NCBI GenBank assembly: GCA_045125095.1
Contig: JBGVMW010000189.1
Location: 1-29,935 of the forward strand
From: JBGVMW01 sp045125095
GTDB taxonomy: Bacteria; Bacillota; Clostridia; Lachnospirales; Lachnospiraceae
Length of the DNA stretch: 29,935 nucleotides
Direction: 5' to 3'
Below are positions 7,812 to 17,161 of the stretch, one piece after another. Below the pieces are notes generated by a model that ran no database searches, was not told the DNA's origin, and was given only the letters and a program-made list of their open reading frames with translations. Each line of letters opens with the position of its first letter. The stretch's first letter is position 1. The translations under genes and the position numbers were made by a program.

Positions 7812-8513
7812 TTACGAGCTAATACTCATATCATGGATAATTTCCCGGCTAACCGGTTCAATATAAATATTGTCATCCTCCACAAAAGCAATTTTTGGCT
7901 CTATGGCATTTTTTTTCTTTTTCTTTTTTGAGTTTCCATCTGCACAACGCGCAATGACACTTCCAATCCGAATCTGTACAGGTAGCATCTCCATTGCAAC
8001 AACAAATGCGCTCTGATTGCCATTGCAACCAGCAAACGCATAACCTTTCAGCGAACCAAGTACTACAATATTTCCTGTGGAAACCACTGTTGCACCCGGA
8101 TTCACATCACCAAGAATCACCACACTTGCCTGCGCCTCAAAGACTTGTCCGGAACGTAATGTTCCACGGTAAAATTGTCCATCGGAATTATCAGAAGCGG
8201 TAATCTCCGGCAATGGCTTATCTGTAGCTTCCACAGCCTGTTTAAATACTTCCTCTGTAAATGCATCTTTTGCCAGAACACAGACAACTTCTACCGAAGA
8301 ACAGTCAGAAATATTATTTAGAATACATCTTTCTTCTTCTTCTGTCAATTCCCTGCCATCAAAAGCAATTCCAATCTTTGCATTTTTAAAAAATTTTGAT
8401 GACTCAGAAAACTTCTTTCGTATTTCTGCTAAAACATCCTCAAATGGAGCATCCGGGTCCATCTTAATAGTAAATCCATAATTATGATGCTTTAATACTA
8501 CCAAATTATTCAT
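7812..8513 (-). CDS. minC: Septum site-determining protein MinC
   Basis: A 233-residue FtsZ-assembly inhibitor recruited by MinD. The N-terminal domain (about 1-100) is divergent, as usual. The C-terminal beta-helix domain is clear: YRGTLRSGQVFEAQASVVIL, GDVNPGATVVSTGNIVVLG, LKGYAFAGCNGN and the MinD-contact region around LPVQIRIGSVIAR. A six-lysine run (about 197-202) follows the beta-helix and is uncommon; its codons are A-rich but not an unbroken A-tract. The gene lies 33 bases after PBP2. A 79-base AT-rich gap separates it from minD and could hold a secondary promoter, though I see no convincing -35 box. Confidence 0.93.
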   Translation of the reverse strand: MNNLVVLKHHNYGFTIKMDPDAPFEDVLAEIRKKFSESSKFFKNAKIGIAFDGRELTEEEERCILNNISDCSSVEVVCVLAKDAFTEEVFKQAVEATDKPLPEITASDNSDGQFYRGTLRSGQVFEAQASVVILGDVNPGATVVSTGNIVVLGSLKGYAFAGCNGNQSAFVVAMEMLPVQIRIGSVIARCADGNSKKKKKKNAIEPKIAFVEDDNIYIEPVSREIIHDMSISS

Positions 8514-8546
8514 TCTGTTGACACCTACCTTTGTAAATTAAAAAAA

Positions 8547-11435
8547 CTAGTCACCAATGGTTTGACCTGAAATCTGTGCAGCTGTTCCATCCACAATATT
8601 TTCACTTCCATCCAATTTGAAATAATAACTGAAAATATCACTTGCGATTTCCACTGCATTGGAGGATGTATATCCATTAAAAATTCGTACTGCAACAGCT
8701 ATTTCCGGATTATCACTCGGTGCAAATCCCACAAATAACGCATGGTTTGGTCTATTTGTAGCTTCCTGCGCCGTACCGGTTTTTCCGGCAACGGTAATCG
8801 TTTCATTAATCGTCTCCAAAGCATGATAACCAGAAGCCGCTTTCTCCATACCATTATATACTGCTTTCCATGTGGAATCTGCAATGTCCATCTGGCTCAC
8901 CACTTCAGCATTGTTTTCCTTAATTGTAATACCTTCTGCATTTGTTACACGGTCAATTAATGTCAAATCATAACAGGTTCCCTTGTTAGAAATTGTATTT
9001 ACATAACGTCCTAACTGTGAAATTGTATAGTTATGTGTATCCTGTCCCATTGCAGCACGGACTGCATCCTTTTCTGCATAATTCGGCTCGGACTCCGCCA
9101 CTTCCAGTCCTGATAAACTTGTCAGTCCAACCATATCTGCATACTTTCGCAATCTGCTTAAGGAATATACACTATTATACTTTCCATTTTGAAGGCCAAG
9201 CCGGAAGCCCACTTCATTAAAAAACACATTACAAGAATTCTCAATTGCACCTTCAACATTTAAGCTGCCATGAGAGCCACTTGGATAAATCCAACATTTA
9301 ACCGATGGCGTAATCGCATCAAAGATACCAGTACACTTCACTTTAGTGGAAGTATTGATGACACCTTCTTCCAATCCGGCAATAGAGGAGATTGGTTTAA
9401 ATGTAGAACCAGGCGCCGACTTTCGTTGTGTGGCACTATTGTACAATGGTTTTGATAAATCATTAAGCAAGGTGCTGTAATAGTTAGAATCAATATTGTT
9501 TGCCAGCTTGTTATTATCATAGCTTGGATAAGAAACCAATGCAAGCACATCCCCCGTCTTAGGATCTGTAATTTCACATGCTGCTGAACATGGATCCAAG
9601 GCTAACTGTGCCGGTGTAATTTCCAGATTACTGATTTTTCGAATCATAAAACTGTAAGCGGAAATCACACCACTTTCAAAATCTTTTTTATCTTCATCAT
9701 CTGCCGGAAAAAATCCCTGTTCATACATAATGTGTATCACCTGACTTCCAGTAATACGATCACCGGCAATCAAATATTTAATAACCTTTTTAGAAAATGA
9801 AGTATAGTCGCCCGATAAGTCAACAATGGTATTATTCTGCTTTAGTTTATCAAGGACAAACGCTATTAACGCATCCATAATTTCCTGGGAATCAGAATAC
9901 TTGCTTGTAACATTAATATCCGTAATGGAAATCCAGTTTTTTTCAATTGCATGAAGGAGATATTCCTGCATACTGATTGTTTCATTGTTCCACGCCTTAT
10001 AAATCTCATCCGTTTTATCTATCTTACTGTCCTGCAAAATATTCAGATTATTTTTTTCAAGCATATTTACTACAAAGCTTTCGTATATCTGTTGTTCTGT
10101 TGATAACTGTTTATACGGCGTAGGATTCTCACACCGTAACTGCTCTTCTATCCAGCGCAAAACGGATTCTTCTTTTGCTGCATACGTAGCATAGACAGCC
10201 TTTTCCGTAGCCTTAGCTTCATCGCAAGACAAATGTTCAAAATCTATTAAATTATTATTAAACATCTGAAAATACACATCATAAATCGGAATCTGAACTT
10301 CTCGTGTATTTTCATCAAAGCTTTTTATATTCTGAATTTTTGTAACGAGAATACCTGCTAATACCTGCTCAATAATATCATAAGTTGCTTTCTGCAAATC
10401 TGCATCAATGGTCAGATACACATCATTACCAACGGTAGATTCCACACGCTCACGCACGTCGATTACCTTACCCATATTGTTTACAAATACCTTTTCGTAC
10501 CCCTTTTCGCCTTGCAACTCTAATTCCATTACTTTTTCAATACCGGACTTACCAACAAAATCATTCAAATCATAGGAACTGTCAGATTCCTGCAATTCCT
10601 CTAATTCATCCTGTGAGATCTTACCGGTATATCCAATAATATGTGCAAAGTATTCACTATCTGCATATTTTCGTACCGTCCGTTCTTCAATCGTAACACC
10701 TGGCAGTTGATCTAAATGCTCAGAAAGTTTTGCCACTGTTTCGTCCGAAATTCCAGAAGCAACCGTAGTTGCAACATATTTCTGGAATCGGTTGAGGTAC
10801 ATGGCATAGCGCACATTAATCAGCTTCAGCACCTGCTCCTTTGTATATCCTTCTCCAACTACGAATTCTTTCTTTTCTTCGCCTACATAAGCACCAATTC
10901 CAAAATATTTCCTGCCACCTAAATGGTTGATGATATCTTCGGCAGATGCATTGCGTTCGTCTTCCTCTAAATCATCAATCTTGCTATATCCATAGATATC
11001 TGCCTTAAAACGTAACAACTCTGTACCATCTACGGTAAACTCATAATTTCCATTATTTAATACAATTTTGAAATCGCTGATAATCGAATCGCCGTTGGAT
11101 TCCAGTATTTCTATCATATTAAGAATATCAGCATTCATTTCTGCATTCTTAGCGCTTCCGGAATCGTACACATCCTCCATAGTAACTGCATACGTTAATT
11201 CGTTATACGCCAACAGTTTTCCATTTCTATCATAAATCTTGCCTCGTGTACTTTCCAATGATCGTTCCCGTTCAATACTCAAGGTAAAATTATCCAGATA
11301 TTCTTCTCCATTTACAATCTGCAATTCAAATAATCTAGCAATAACTAATCCACCTAATGCGCACATAATAACAACGACAATCGTCAGTCTGGAAGTAAGA
11401 ATGCTGATTATTAAATTCTTTAAATCCTTAAGCAA
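8547..11435 (-). CDS. mrdA: Penicillin-binding protein 2 (class B transpeptidase of elongation), with large insertion
   Basis: About 962 residues, against roughly 600-700 for typical PBP2. It cross-links peptidoglycan outside the cell as RodA's partner. One N-terminal membrane helix (TIVVVIMCALGGLVIARLF) is followed by the dimerisation region (RGKIYDRNGKLLA) and the transpeptidase motifs GSTFK (Ser about 677), SCN (about 734) and KTGT (about 885). About 250 helical, charged residues (roughly 360-611) are inserted between LTIDADLQKATYDIIEQ and the strand SAACEITDPKTGDVLALVSYP. Start: a TTG at 11435 with GAGGTG 9 bases upstream, inside the end of mreD; the first ATG in frame (11486) has no such site. 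Confidence 0.92.
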   Translation of the reverse strand: MLKDLKNLIISILTSRLTIVVVIMCALGGLVIARLFELQIVNGEEYLDNFTLSIERERSLESTRGKIYDRNGKLLAYNELTYAVTMEDVYDSGSAKNAEMNADILNMIEILESNGDSIISDFKIVLNNGNYEFTVDGTELLRFKADIYGYSKIDDLEEDERNASAEDIINHLGGRKYFGIGAYVGEEKKEFVVGEGYTKEQVLKLINVRYAMYLNRFQKYVATTVASGISDETVAKLSEHLDQLPGVTIEERTVRKYADSEYFAHIIGYTGKISQDELEELQESDSSYDLNDFVGKSGIEKVMELELQGEKGYEKVFVNNMGKVIDVRERVESTVGNDVYLTIDADLQKATYDIIEQVLAGILVTKIQNIKSFDENTREVQIPIYDVYFQMFNNNLIDFEHLSCDEAKATEKAVYATYAAKEESVLRWIEEQLRCENPTPYKQLSTEQQIYESFVVNMLEKNNLNILQDSKIDKTDEIYKAWNNETISMQEYLLHAIEKNWISITDINVTSKYSDSQEIMDALIAFVLDKLKQNNTIVDLSGDYTSFSKKVIKYLIAGDRITGSQVIHIMYEQGFFPADDEDKKDFESGVISAYSFMIRKISNLEITPAQLALDPCSAACEITDPKTGDVLALVSYPSYDNNKLANNIDSNYYSTLLNDLSKPLYNSATQRKSAPGSTFKPISSIAGLEEGVINTSTKVKCTGIFDAITPSVKCWIYPSGSHGSLNVEGAIENSCNVFFNEVGFRLGLQNGKYNSVYSLSRLRKYADMVGLTSLSGLEVAESEPNYAEKDAVRAAMGQDTHNYTISQLGRYVNTISNKGTCYDLTLIDRVTNAEGITIKENNAEVVSQMDIADSTWKAVYNGMEKAASGYHALETINETITVAGKTGTAQEATNRPNHALFVGFAPSDNPEIAVAVRIFNGYTSSNAVEIASDIFSYYFKLDGSENIVDGTAAQISGQTIGD

Positions 11436-11946
11436 CGGTAGAATCACCTCTTTTCTCAAACTTCTCAAGCCACTTATTAATTGCATAAAAAACCCGGTAC
11501 AGTAAAAGTGTCACACACAGAGTATATGTAATTTCAGGAATGATAACATGTTCAAAGTAATAACCAATCTGAAATCTTCCTCTTAAGACAAACTGAGACA
11601 CCAATACAATTCCACTATATGCCAACTCGCTTAAGAACACCATAAGCAATGGCATTTTGATGTCCAAGTCGTAGAATATGCGATTAAATATTCCATTCAG
11701 ATACCCAATCAACATATATGTGAATGCATTTAATCCTATCAAATGTCCAAAAAATATATCAACTAGCAAACCACAAAAAAATCCAATCAGCAATCCTTCT
11801 GTTTTTCCTCTCATAAACCCAAAAGAGGAAATCAGAATCATTAGCAGGTTAGGTGCTATGTAAGCCAAAGATACTGCCTGACAGAAAGTACACTGTAATA
11901 CGAAACATACTATTATCAAAAGTGCAAGCACAATCGTTCTTCTCAT
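11428..11946 (-). CDS. mreD: Rod-shape protein MreD
   Basis: A 172-residue membrane protein with about five hydrophobic helices, the expected size and pattern for MreD. It includes GFMRGKTEGLLIGFFCGLLVDIFFG and LIGYLNGIFNRIFY. MreD joins MreC, RodA and PBP2 in the elongation complex. It starts 12 bases after mreC with AGGAG 5 bases before the ATG. The end of the gene contains the ribosome site and start of the PBP2 gene, so the two are probably translationally coupled. Confidence 0.92.
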   Translation of the reverse strand: MRRTIVLALLIIVCFVLQCTFCQAVSLAYIAPNLLMILISSFGFMRGKTEGLLIGFFCGLLVDIFFGHLIGLNAFTYMLIGYLNGIFNRIFYDLDIKMPLLMVFLSELAYSGIVLVSQFVLRGRFQIGYYFEHVIIPEITYTLCVTLLLYRVFYAINKWLEKFEKRGDSTVA

Positions 11947-11958
11947 ATCCTCTCCTAC

Positions 11959-12813
11959 CTACTTTAATTCTAAAATCACCAACACTTCTTCTAAATGCAT
12001 AAAGTCAACTGCCGGAATCAGGGTTCCCGATTTTGTCAGATTATTGGAATCATATTCAATACCATCAATATAACCAATCAAAATACCGGGAAGATATTTA
12101 TCACTTATATTCGAAGTAATAATCTTATCACCTGATTTTACCTGATCTTTCTCGTCACTCAGCTTACTGAAACTAATTTTATTCTCATTCATAAGCTGCA
12201 AATCACCTGTTATCACACAATTGTCTGAAGTGTTCAGCACAGAACCACTGACATTGCTGGAATCATCAATAATGGATAATACAGTAGCTGAATGGTTGTC
12301 AACATCAATCACGCGTCCTACCAGACCACTGCCGGCAATTACATTCATATCTACCTTTATACCATCATCGCTACCTTTATCAATCATAAAGGTATGAAAC
12401 CAGTTCCCCGGCTCCTTACCAATTACCCTTGCACCAACTTTTTCATAATCAGAATACTTCTGATCCAGTTCAAAAAGCTGGCGTAAGCGGTCTAATTCAT
12501 ACTTGTCCTGTAAAAGTACACTGTTTTCTGTCTTCAACTCCTCTACCTGTGCCTTGAGGGCTTCATTTTCCTCCATCACACTGTGTAACTGTTGCAAATC
12601 ATCACGACGGTCTGAAAACCAGCGGCCTATCTCGTTGATTCCTTTCTGCATAGGAACCAGCACAACACCTGCAGCACTGCGCAAAGGACCACTTGTTCTG
12701 CCAGCAAAAGCGGACACAGCAACAAAGATGGCACAGACAACAGAAAGCCCTAATAAAATATATTTACTTGGAATTGTAAGTTTCTGTTTTCTTTTAAACC
12801 ATTTTATTTTCAT
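11959..12813 (-). CDS. mreC: Rod-shape protein MreC
   Basis: A 284-residue bitopic membrane protein. It has a basic N-terminus, one membrane helix (about 18-40), a coiled coil (about 70-115, DDLQQLHSVMEENEALKAQVEELKTEN) and then the paired beta-barrel MreC domain (GARVIGKEPGNWFHTFMIDKGSDDGI, GSGLVGRVIDVDNHSATVLSIID, GDKIITSNISDKYLPGILIGYI). MreC scaffolds and activates PBP2 and RodA outside the membrane. An AGGA site lies about 10 bases before the ATG. It lies 18 bases after mreB. Confidence 0.96.
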   Translation of the reverse strand: MKIKWFKRKQKLTIPSKYILLGLSVVCAIFVAVSAFAGRTSGPLRSAAGVVLVPMQKGINEIGRWFSDRRDDLQQLHSVMEENEALKAQVEELKTENSVLLQDKYELDRLRQLFELDQKYSDYEKVGARVIGKEPGNWFHTFMIDKGSDDGIKVDMNVIAGSGLVGRVIDVDNHSATVLSIIDDSSNVSGSVLNTSDNCVITGDLQLMNENKISFSKLSDEKDQVKSGDKIITSNISDKYLPGILIGYIDGIEYDSNNLTKSGTLIPAVDFMHLEEVLVILELK

Positions 12814-12831
12814 TTCGCATCATTCCTATTA

Positions 12832-13857
12832 TTAATTTCCGGAACCTGTAATATCCTTGATATTATAAGCCAGATAACGATAATCATTGTTTTTCATAAT
12901 ATTTGCAAGCCCTCTTGCAACGCTTTCTGATGGATTTTCACAGATATTAACCGGTAATCCGGTAGACTCAGTAATAAACTGTGGCAGGTTCCGCACCATG
13001 GCACCACCACCAGTAACATAAACACCGGATTTGATTATATCTCTTGCGAATTCCGGTGGTGTACGCTCTAAAATCACCTTTATGGCATCCATAATTGCAT
13101 GCAGTGGCTCTTTCAATGCTTCATATACAATCTGGGATGGGATAGCAATCTCAAGAGGAAGTCCGGTTACCACATCACGACCGCATACGGTACCAGTCAA
13201 TCCGTCATCTTCCGGAATCGCACTTGCCAACTGGTGCTTAATGTTAGCAGCAGATTTATCGCCAATAATCAGATTATAATTGCGTCGGATACTGCTCTGG
13301 ATTGCCTCATCAAACTTAACACCACCTGCTTTGATTAAACGGCTGATTACCACACCACCTAATGAAATAACAGAAATTTCTGTTGTTTCGGCACCAATGT
13401 TTACAACCATAATACCAGTTGCATCATTCATATTCACACCAAGACCAGCAGCATCTGCTATTGCTTTCTCTACTGTATAAATCTTCTTTGGCTTAAGTCC
13501 TGCACTTTTAATCAAATCACCAAATGCACGGCGCTCTACTTCTGTAATATCAGAAGGAACTGCAATATAATAATCCGCAGGACGCAGTACATTATTGGTA
13601 GAAATCTTTAAAAATTCTTTCAGCAATATCTGCATGCTGTTAATATTTGCGATTACACCATTATTTAATGGATAGGAAATATGAATATTCCCTGGTGCTT
13701 TTTCAAACATTTCATAAGCTTCATCACCAATGGCGAATAAGCTTTTTTTATTGCGGATAGCAATCATATTTTTCTGATTTAAAATGCTGTCCTCTGCTAA
13801 ATTATATAATTTAATATTGCTGGTACCTAAATCAATTCCGAAACTATTTACTGACAC
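12832..13857 (-). CDS. mreB: Rod-shape actin homologue MreB
   Basis: A 341-residue cytoplasmic actin-fold ATPase that forms membrane-bound filaments steering side-wall synthesis. Nucleotide-site motifs are FGIDLGTSNIKLYN (phosphate 1), VVNIGAETTEISVISLGG (phosphate 2) and VYVTGGGAMVRNLPQF (adenosine). The start is read as GTG at 13857, 8 bases after AAAGGGG, giving MSVNSFGIDLGT. An in-frame TTG at 13875 lies upstream of that site and is less plausible. It could equally be an Mbl-type paralogue, but the mreC and mreD neighbours support MreB. Confidence 0.95.
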   Translation of the reverse strand: MSVNSFGIDLGTSNIKLYNLAEDSILNQKNMIAIRNKKSLFAIGDEAYEMFEKAPGNIHISYPLNNGVIANINSMQILLKEFLKISTNNVLRPADYYIAVPSDITEVERRAFGDLIKSAGLKPKKIYTVEKAIADAAGLGVNMNDATGIMVVNIGAETTEISVISLGGVVISRLIKAGGVKFDEAIQSSIRRNYNLIIGDKSAANIKHQLASAIPEDDGLTGTVCGRDVVTGLPLEIAIPSQIVYEALKEPLHAIMDAIKVILERTPPEFARDIIKSGVYVTGGGAMVRNLPQFITESTGLPVNICENPSESVARGLANIMKNNDYRYLAYNIKDITGSGN

Positions 13858-13876
13858 GTTCAGTTCCCCTTTCAAT

Positions 13877-14575
13877 TTATAAAATCGTATTTTCTTTCAT
13901 ACTCATGTATGTTCCATCGCCAATCACAATGTGGTCAGCAAGTTGAATTCCTAGTAATTTTCCTGATTCCCTCACACGCCTTGTTGCCTGAATGTCTTCA
14001 TTACTTGGTGTGGGGTCTCCACTTGGATGATTATGAATCAGCACAATGTAAACGGCTTCTTTATGCAATGCTTCCAAAAAAATCTCTCGTGGAGAAATGA
14101 GCGAGGCATTCACCGTTCCTTTGAACATCAACTTAGAGCCTAGTAACTCCATTTTGTTATTCAACATTACAAGAACCAAATTCTCCTGCTGTTCATGACG
14201 TAATTCTTCCATATAAAAGGAAGCAATATCCTCCGGTGATGTGAAGCGTGGCAACTTTTTATACTGTATTCTTGACAATCGCTTCGTCAGCTCATTGATG
14301 CTGCTTAACTGTACTGCTTTCACCGAACCTATGCCTTTTATTTTGCAGAAATCCTTGTATTCCATCCTCCTGAATTTTTTCAGGCTTATCTTTCCATTGT
14401 CATCCGTAAGTATTTCACGGCTGACATCCAACGCACTTTTTCCCTTTGTACCAGTCTGAAGCAACACCGCAAACAGCTCCACATCTGTTAATGATTCTGC
14501 ACCATACCGGATACATTTTTCATATGGGCGTTCTTCTTTTGGCATCTCTTTCATAGTAATAGTATGCGTTACCAT
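13877..14575 (-). CDS. radC: RadC family JAB-domain protein
   Basis: A 232-residue protein. An N-terminal helix-hairpin-helix-like region (ESLTDVELFAVLLQTG, CKIKGIGSVKAVQL) is followed by a JAMM/MPN+ metal-site domain with IVLIHNHPSGDPTPSNEDI. The original DNA-repair assignment of RadC has been questioned and its biochemical role remains unsettled. It lies directly upstream of mreB, a conserved arrangement in Firmicutes, with 19 bases between its stop and the mreB GTG. Start at 14575; AAGGGG lies about 12 bases upstream, slightly far. It appears to be the first gene of the shape operon. Confidence 0.94.
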   Translation of the reverse strand: MVTHTITMKEMPKEERPYEKCIRYGAESLTDVELFAVLLQTGTKGKSALDVSREILTDDNGKISLKKFRRMEYKDFCKIKGIGSVKAVQLSSINELTKRLSRIQYKKLPRFTSPEDIASFYMEELRHEQQENLVLVMLNNKMELLGSKLMFKGTVNASLISPREIFLEALHKEAVYIVLIHNHPSGDPTPSNEDIQATRRVRESGKLLGIQLADHIVIGDGTYMSMKENTIL

Positions 14576-14850
14576 ATCTTTATGTATTCCCCTTTTCTCA
14601 AATATTCATTCTATCCGGCCAAAGATGAAATGAATCACCTGAGCTGTAAATTCTTACAGTAAGCGATACACGATTCATGGAGTTCATTCTATTCGTTTAC
14701 ATAATTATTTTATGTAAACTAAGCAGTTATCATGTGGAAAAATTTTCTATTGCCACACGAATTATCAACATATAGAATAGCATAATTAAAAGAACTTGTA
14801 TACAATTTTTTCAATGTTTCAAACATCTTAAGAAAATTCGACAATATCAT
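14576..14850. other. 275-bp intergenic region between ynbB and radC
   Basis: No gene is visible. It holds a 10-bp inverted repeat GTTTACATAA at 14695-14719, then TAAGCAGTTAT as in the palindromic repeat at 121-131. A small stem CTGTAA/TTACAG lies at 14644-14659, and a TTGTATACAA palindrome at 14796-14805. The decamer TTCATTCTAT occurs twice (14605 and 14683). The radC-mre operon promoter should lie here on the minus strand, but I could not fix a convincing -35/-10 pair. Confidence 0.55.
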
Positions 14851-16128
14851 TTATAATGTTACAAGTCCTTTGTCTTTCATTTTTTGCAAGGACATTAATA
14901 TACCATATTTTGCATGTTCATAAGTAAGTCCACCCTGGAAATATACGGCATATGGCTCTTTAATTGGTGCGTCTGCACTTAATTCGATAGAAGAACCGGA
15001 CACAAAGGCTCCTGCTGCCATAATCACATCACTATCATAGCCCGGCATTGCCCAAGGCTCTGGTGTAACATGGCTGTCAACCGGTGCTGCTGCCTGAATC
15101 CCCTGACAAAATGCAACTACACCCTCTGCCGTTCCAAGAGTCACTGCCTGAATAATATCATGACGGCTTTCTGTTCCATTTGGAATAACCGGAAATCCTA
15201 ATGATTCGTAAATATTTGCTGCAAACACGGCACCTTTTAAGGCACCACCTACGACGGACGGTGCAAGGAAAAGTCCCTGTAAAAACGTACCCGTTACACC
15301 AAGGGATGCACCTACTTCTTTTCCAAGTCCCGGTGAAGTCAAACGGTATGCTGCATTTTCTACATACTCTTTCTTTCCTACAATATAACCGCCAATCGGT
15401 GCCAGTCCACCGCCCGGATTCTTAATCAGGGAACCTACTATTAAGTCTGCTCCCACTTCTGTAGGCTCTTTCTTCTCTACAAACTCTCCATAACAATTAT
15501 CTACCATACAAATTATGTCCGGTTTGATATTTTTTATAAATGCAATTAATTCACCAATACGGTCAACAGATAAGGTTGGACGCGTCTGATATCCTTTCGA
15601 ACGCTGTATGGTTACCATTTTTGTACGCTCATTGATGGCATTTTTAATGCCTTCGTAATCAAATTCACCATCCTCTAACAAATCTACCTGACGATAGGTG
15701 ATTCCGAATTCTGCGAGGGAGCCTTTTGATTCGCGTATACCAATTACTTCTTCTAAGGTATCGTATGGCTTTCCCACCGGTGAAAGTAATTCATCTCCCG
15801 GACGTAGATTTGCAGATAACGCAACAGCAAGAGCATGGGTTCCACAGGTTATCTGGGCACGCACTAATGCAGATTCTGCACAAAATACCTCTGCATATAC
15901 TTCCTCTAACGTATCTCGTCCTAAATCATTATAGCCATAGCCTGTCGTCGTACAAAAACAGGCTTCGCTTACTTTGCATTTCTGCATAGCACGAACTACT
16001 TTTATCTGGTTGTATTCTACGTTTTCCTGAAATTCTTTGAAACGGCTTTCTAATTTCTGTTCTATTTTTTGTCCAAACTCAAATACTTCTCTGCTGATCC
16101 CAGCAGAGAGATACATTTCTTCCATCAT
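14851..16128 (-). CDS. ynbB: YnbB-type PLP-dependent methionine gamma-lyase family protein
   Basis: A 425-residue fold-type I PLP enzyme often annotated as aluminium resistance protein or methionine gamma-lyase family. The likely PLP lysine is in VGSLIKNPGGGLAPIGGYIVG; other landmarks are TTTGYGYNDLGRDTLEEVYAEVF, ITCGTHALAVALSANLRPGDELLSP and ICMVDNCYGEFVE. Its true substrate is not known to me. GGAG with an 8-base spacer supports the ATG at 16128. It follows miaA (48-base gap), the usual order after mutSL and miaA in Firmicutes, and probably ends that transcript. Confidence 0.92.
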   Translation of the reverse strand: MMEEMYLSAGISREVFEFGQKIEQKLESRFKEFQENVEYNQIKVVRAMQKCKVSEACFCTTTGYGYNDLGRDTLEEVYAEVFCAESALVRAQITCGTHALAVALSANLRPGDELLSPVGKPYDTLEEVIGIRESKGSLAEFGITYRQVDLLEDGEFDYEGIKNAINERTKMVTIQRSKGYQTRPTLSVDRIGELIAFIKNIKPDIICMVDNCYGEFVEKKEPTEVGADLIVGSLIKNPGGGLAPIGGYIVGKKEYVENAAYRLTSPGLGKEVGASLGVTGTFLQGLFLAPSVVGGALKGAVFAANIYESLGFPVIPNGTESRHDIIQAVTLGTAEGVVAFCQGIQAAAPVDSHVTPEPWAMPGYDSDVIMAAGAFVSGSSIELSADAPIKEPYAVYFQGGLTYEHAKYGILMSLQKMKDKGLVTL

Positions 16129-16176
16129 AGTTTTTCTCTCCTTTGCTAGTACATCGTATTTGAAACAACTACGTTA

Positions 16177-17124
16177 CTACACTATATCACGTTTTTTCAA
16201 TTCGTCTAACATGAACGATACACAGGATTCTTTATCGCGTCCAATGATATCTTTCTGCACCCATACTACATCCGGCTCACGACGAAACCAGGTGAGCTGG
16301 CGTTTTGCAAAATGGCGTGTTTCTTTTTTTATGATTTCTACAGCCTCTTCTAAGGTGCAGTCTCCATCTAAATAGGAAAGGATTTCTTTATAGCCTAAGC
16401 CCTGCATAGATACCATACCTTTCTTACAGCCCCTATCTTTTAGTGATTGTACTTCTTCTACTAAGCCTGCTTCTATCATTTTGTCTACGCGATAGTTGAT
16501 TCGCTCATAGACAATATCCCGTCTGTCATTTAGCACGAAATAGCAGGCATTGTATGGAGAAATTTTTCGCCTTTCTTCCTCATTATGTTCGGATATCTTT
16601 CGCCCCGTCTGATGATGGTATTCCAAGGCACGAATGACACGTTTTACATTATTAGCATGGATTGCCTCCGCCGAAGCCTCATCTACTTCACGAAGCTTAT
16701 CGTGGAGCGCCTGTGCACCATGCTCCTTTGCAAATGCATCACATTCTTCCCGAAAAGCAGAGTCCTCGTTTGTTTCTGTAAAATCAATATCATAGAGAAC
16801 TGCTTGAATGTAAAAGCCTGTTCCTCCTACCAGAATGGGTATCTTTCCTTTTGCATAAATCTGTGCCATTGCTTCTTTCGCCATGGAAGTAAAACGGCAC
16901 ACGTTGAATTCCTCAGCAGGTTCTATCATATCAACCAGATAATGGGGTACGCCCTCCATTTCTTCTTTTGTAATTTTTGCGGATCCAATATCCATATATT
17001 TGTAAACCTGCATAGAATCCGCAGAAATAATTTCACCTCCAATGGCTTTGGCAAGTGCAATGGACGTATCCGTTTTCCCCACCGCTGTAGGACCTGCTAA
17101 GATTACAAGTGGTAATTCCTTCAT
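16177..17124 (-). CDS. miaA: tRNA dimethylallyltransferase MiaA
   Basis: About 315 residues, the family's usual length. It adds a dimethylallyl group to N6 of A37 in tRNAs that read codons starting with U. Motifs: P-loop LAGPTAVGKTDTS, EIISADSMQVYKYMDIGSAKI, PHYLVDM, ILVGGTGFYIQAVLYD and KRQLTWFRRE near the C-terminus. The start at 17124 follows GGAG by 6 bases. An in-frame upstream ATG at 17181 would add 19 residues spanning a hairpin and is rejected. MiaB, which acts on its product, is encoded at 26006-27454. Confidence 0.96.
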   Translation of the reverse strand: MKELPLVILAGPTAVGKTDTSIALAKAIGGEIISADSMQVYKYMDIGSAKITKEEMEGVPHYLVDMIEPAEEFNVCRFTSMAKEAMAQIYAKGKIPILVGGTGFYIQAVLYDIDFTETNEDSAFREECDAFAKEHGAQALHDKLREVDEASAEAIHANNVKRVIRALEYHHQTGRKISEHNEEERRKISPYNACYFVLNDRRDIVYERINYRVDKMIEAGLVEEVQSLKDRGCKKGMVSMQGLGYKEILSYLDGDCTLEEAVEIIKKETRHFAKRQLTWFRREPDVVWVQKDIIGRDKESCVSFMLDELKKRDIV

Positions 17125-17161
17125 AATCAACTCCATCCTGCTGCTTTTGCAGCATCGAAAT

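Noticed and set aside
7900..7935. A-rich tract encoding six lysines in minC, possible frameshift site
   Set aside because: The A-runs are interrupted by G and the frame continues normally to a conserved C-terminus.
14605..14692. Twice-occurring TTCATTCTAT as a regulator binding pair
   Set aside because: Ten AT-rich bases repeated only twice with no symmetry; likely chance.
16129..16176. Fragment resembling the CTACATCG arm of the repeat (TAGTACATCGTATTTG)
   Set aside because: The match is too short and no partner arm follows.
16585..17100. 171-residue plus-strand open frame
   Set aside because: Antisense to miaA, which has clear family motifs; Cys/His/Phe-rich shadow.
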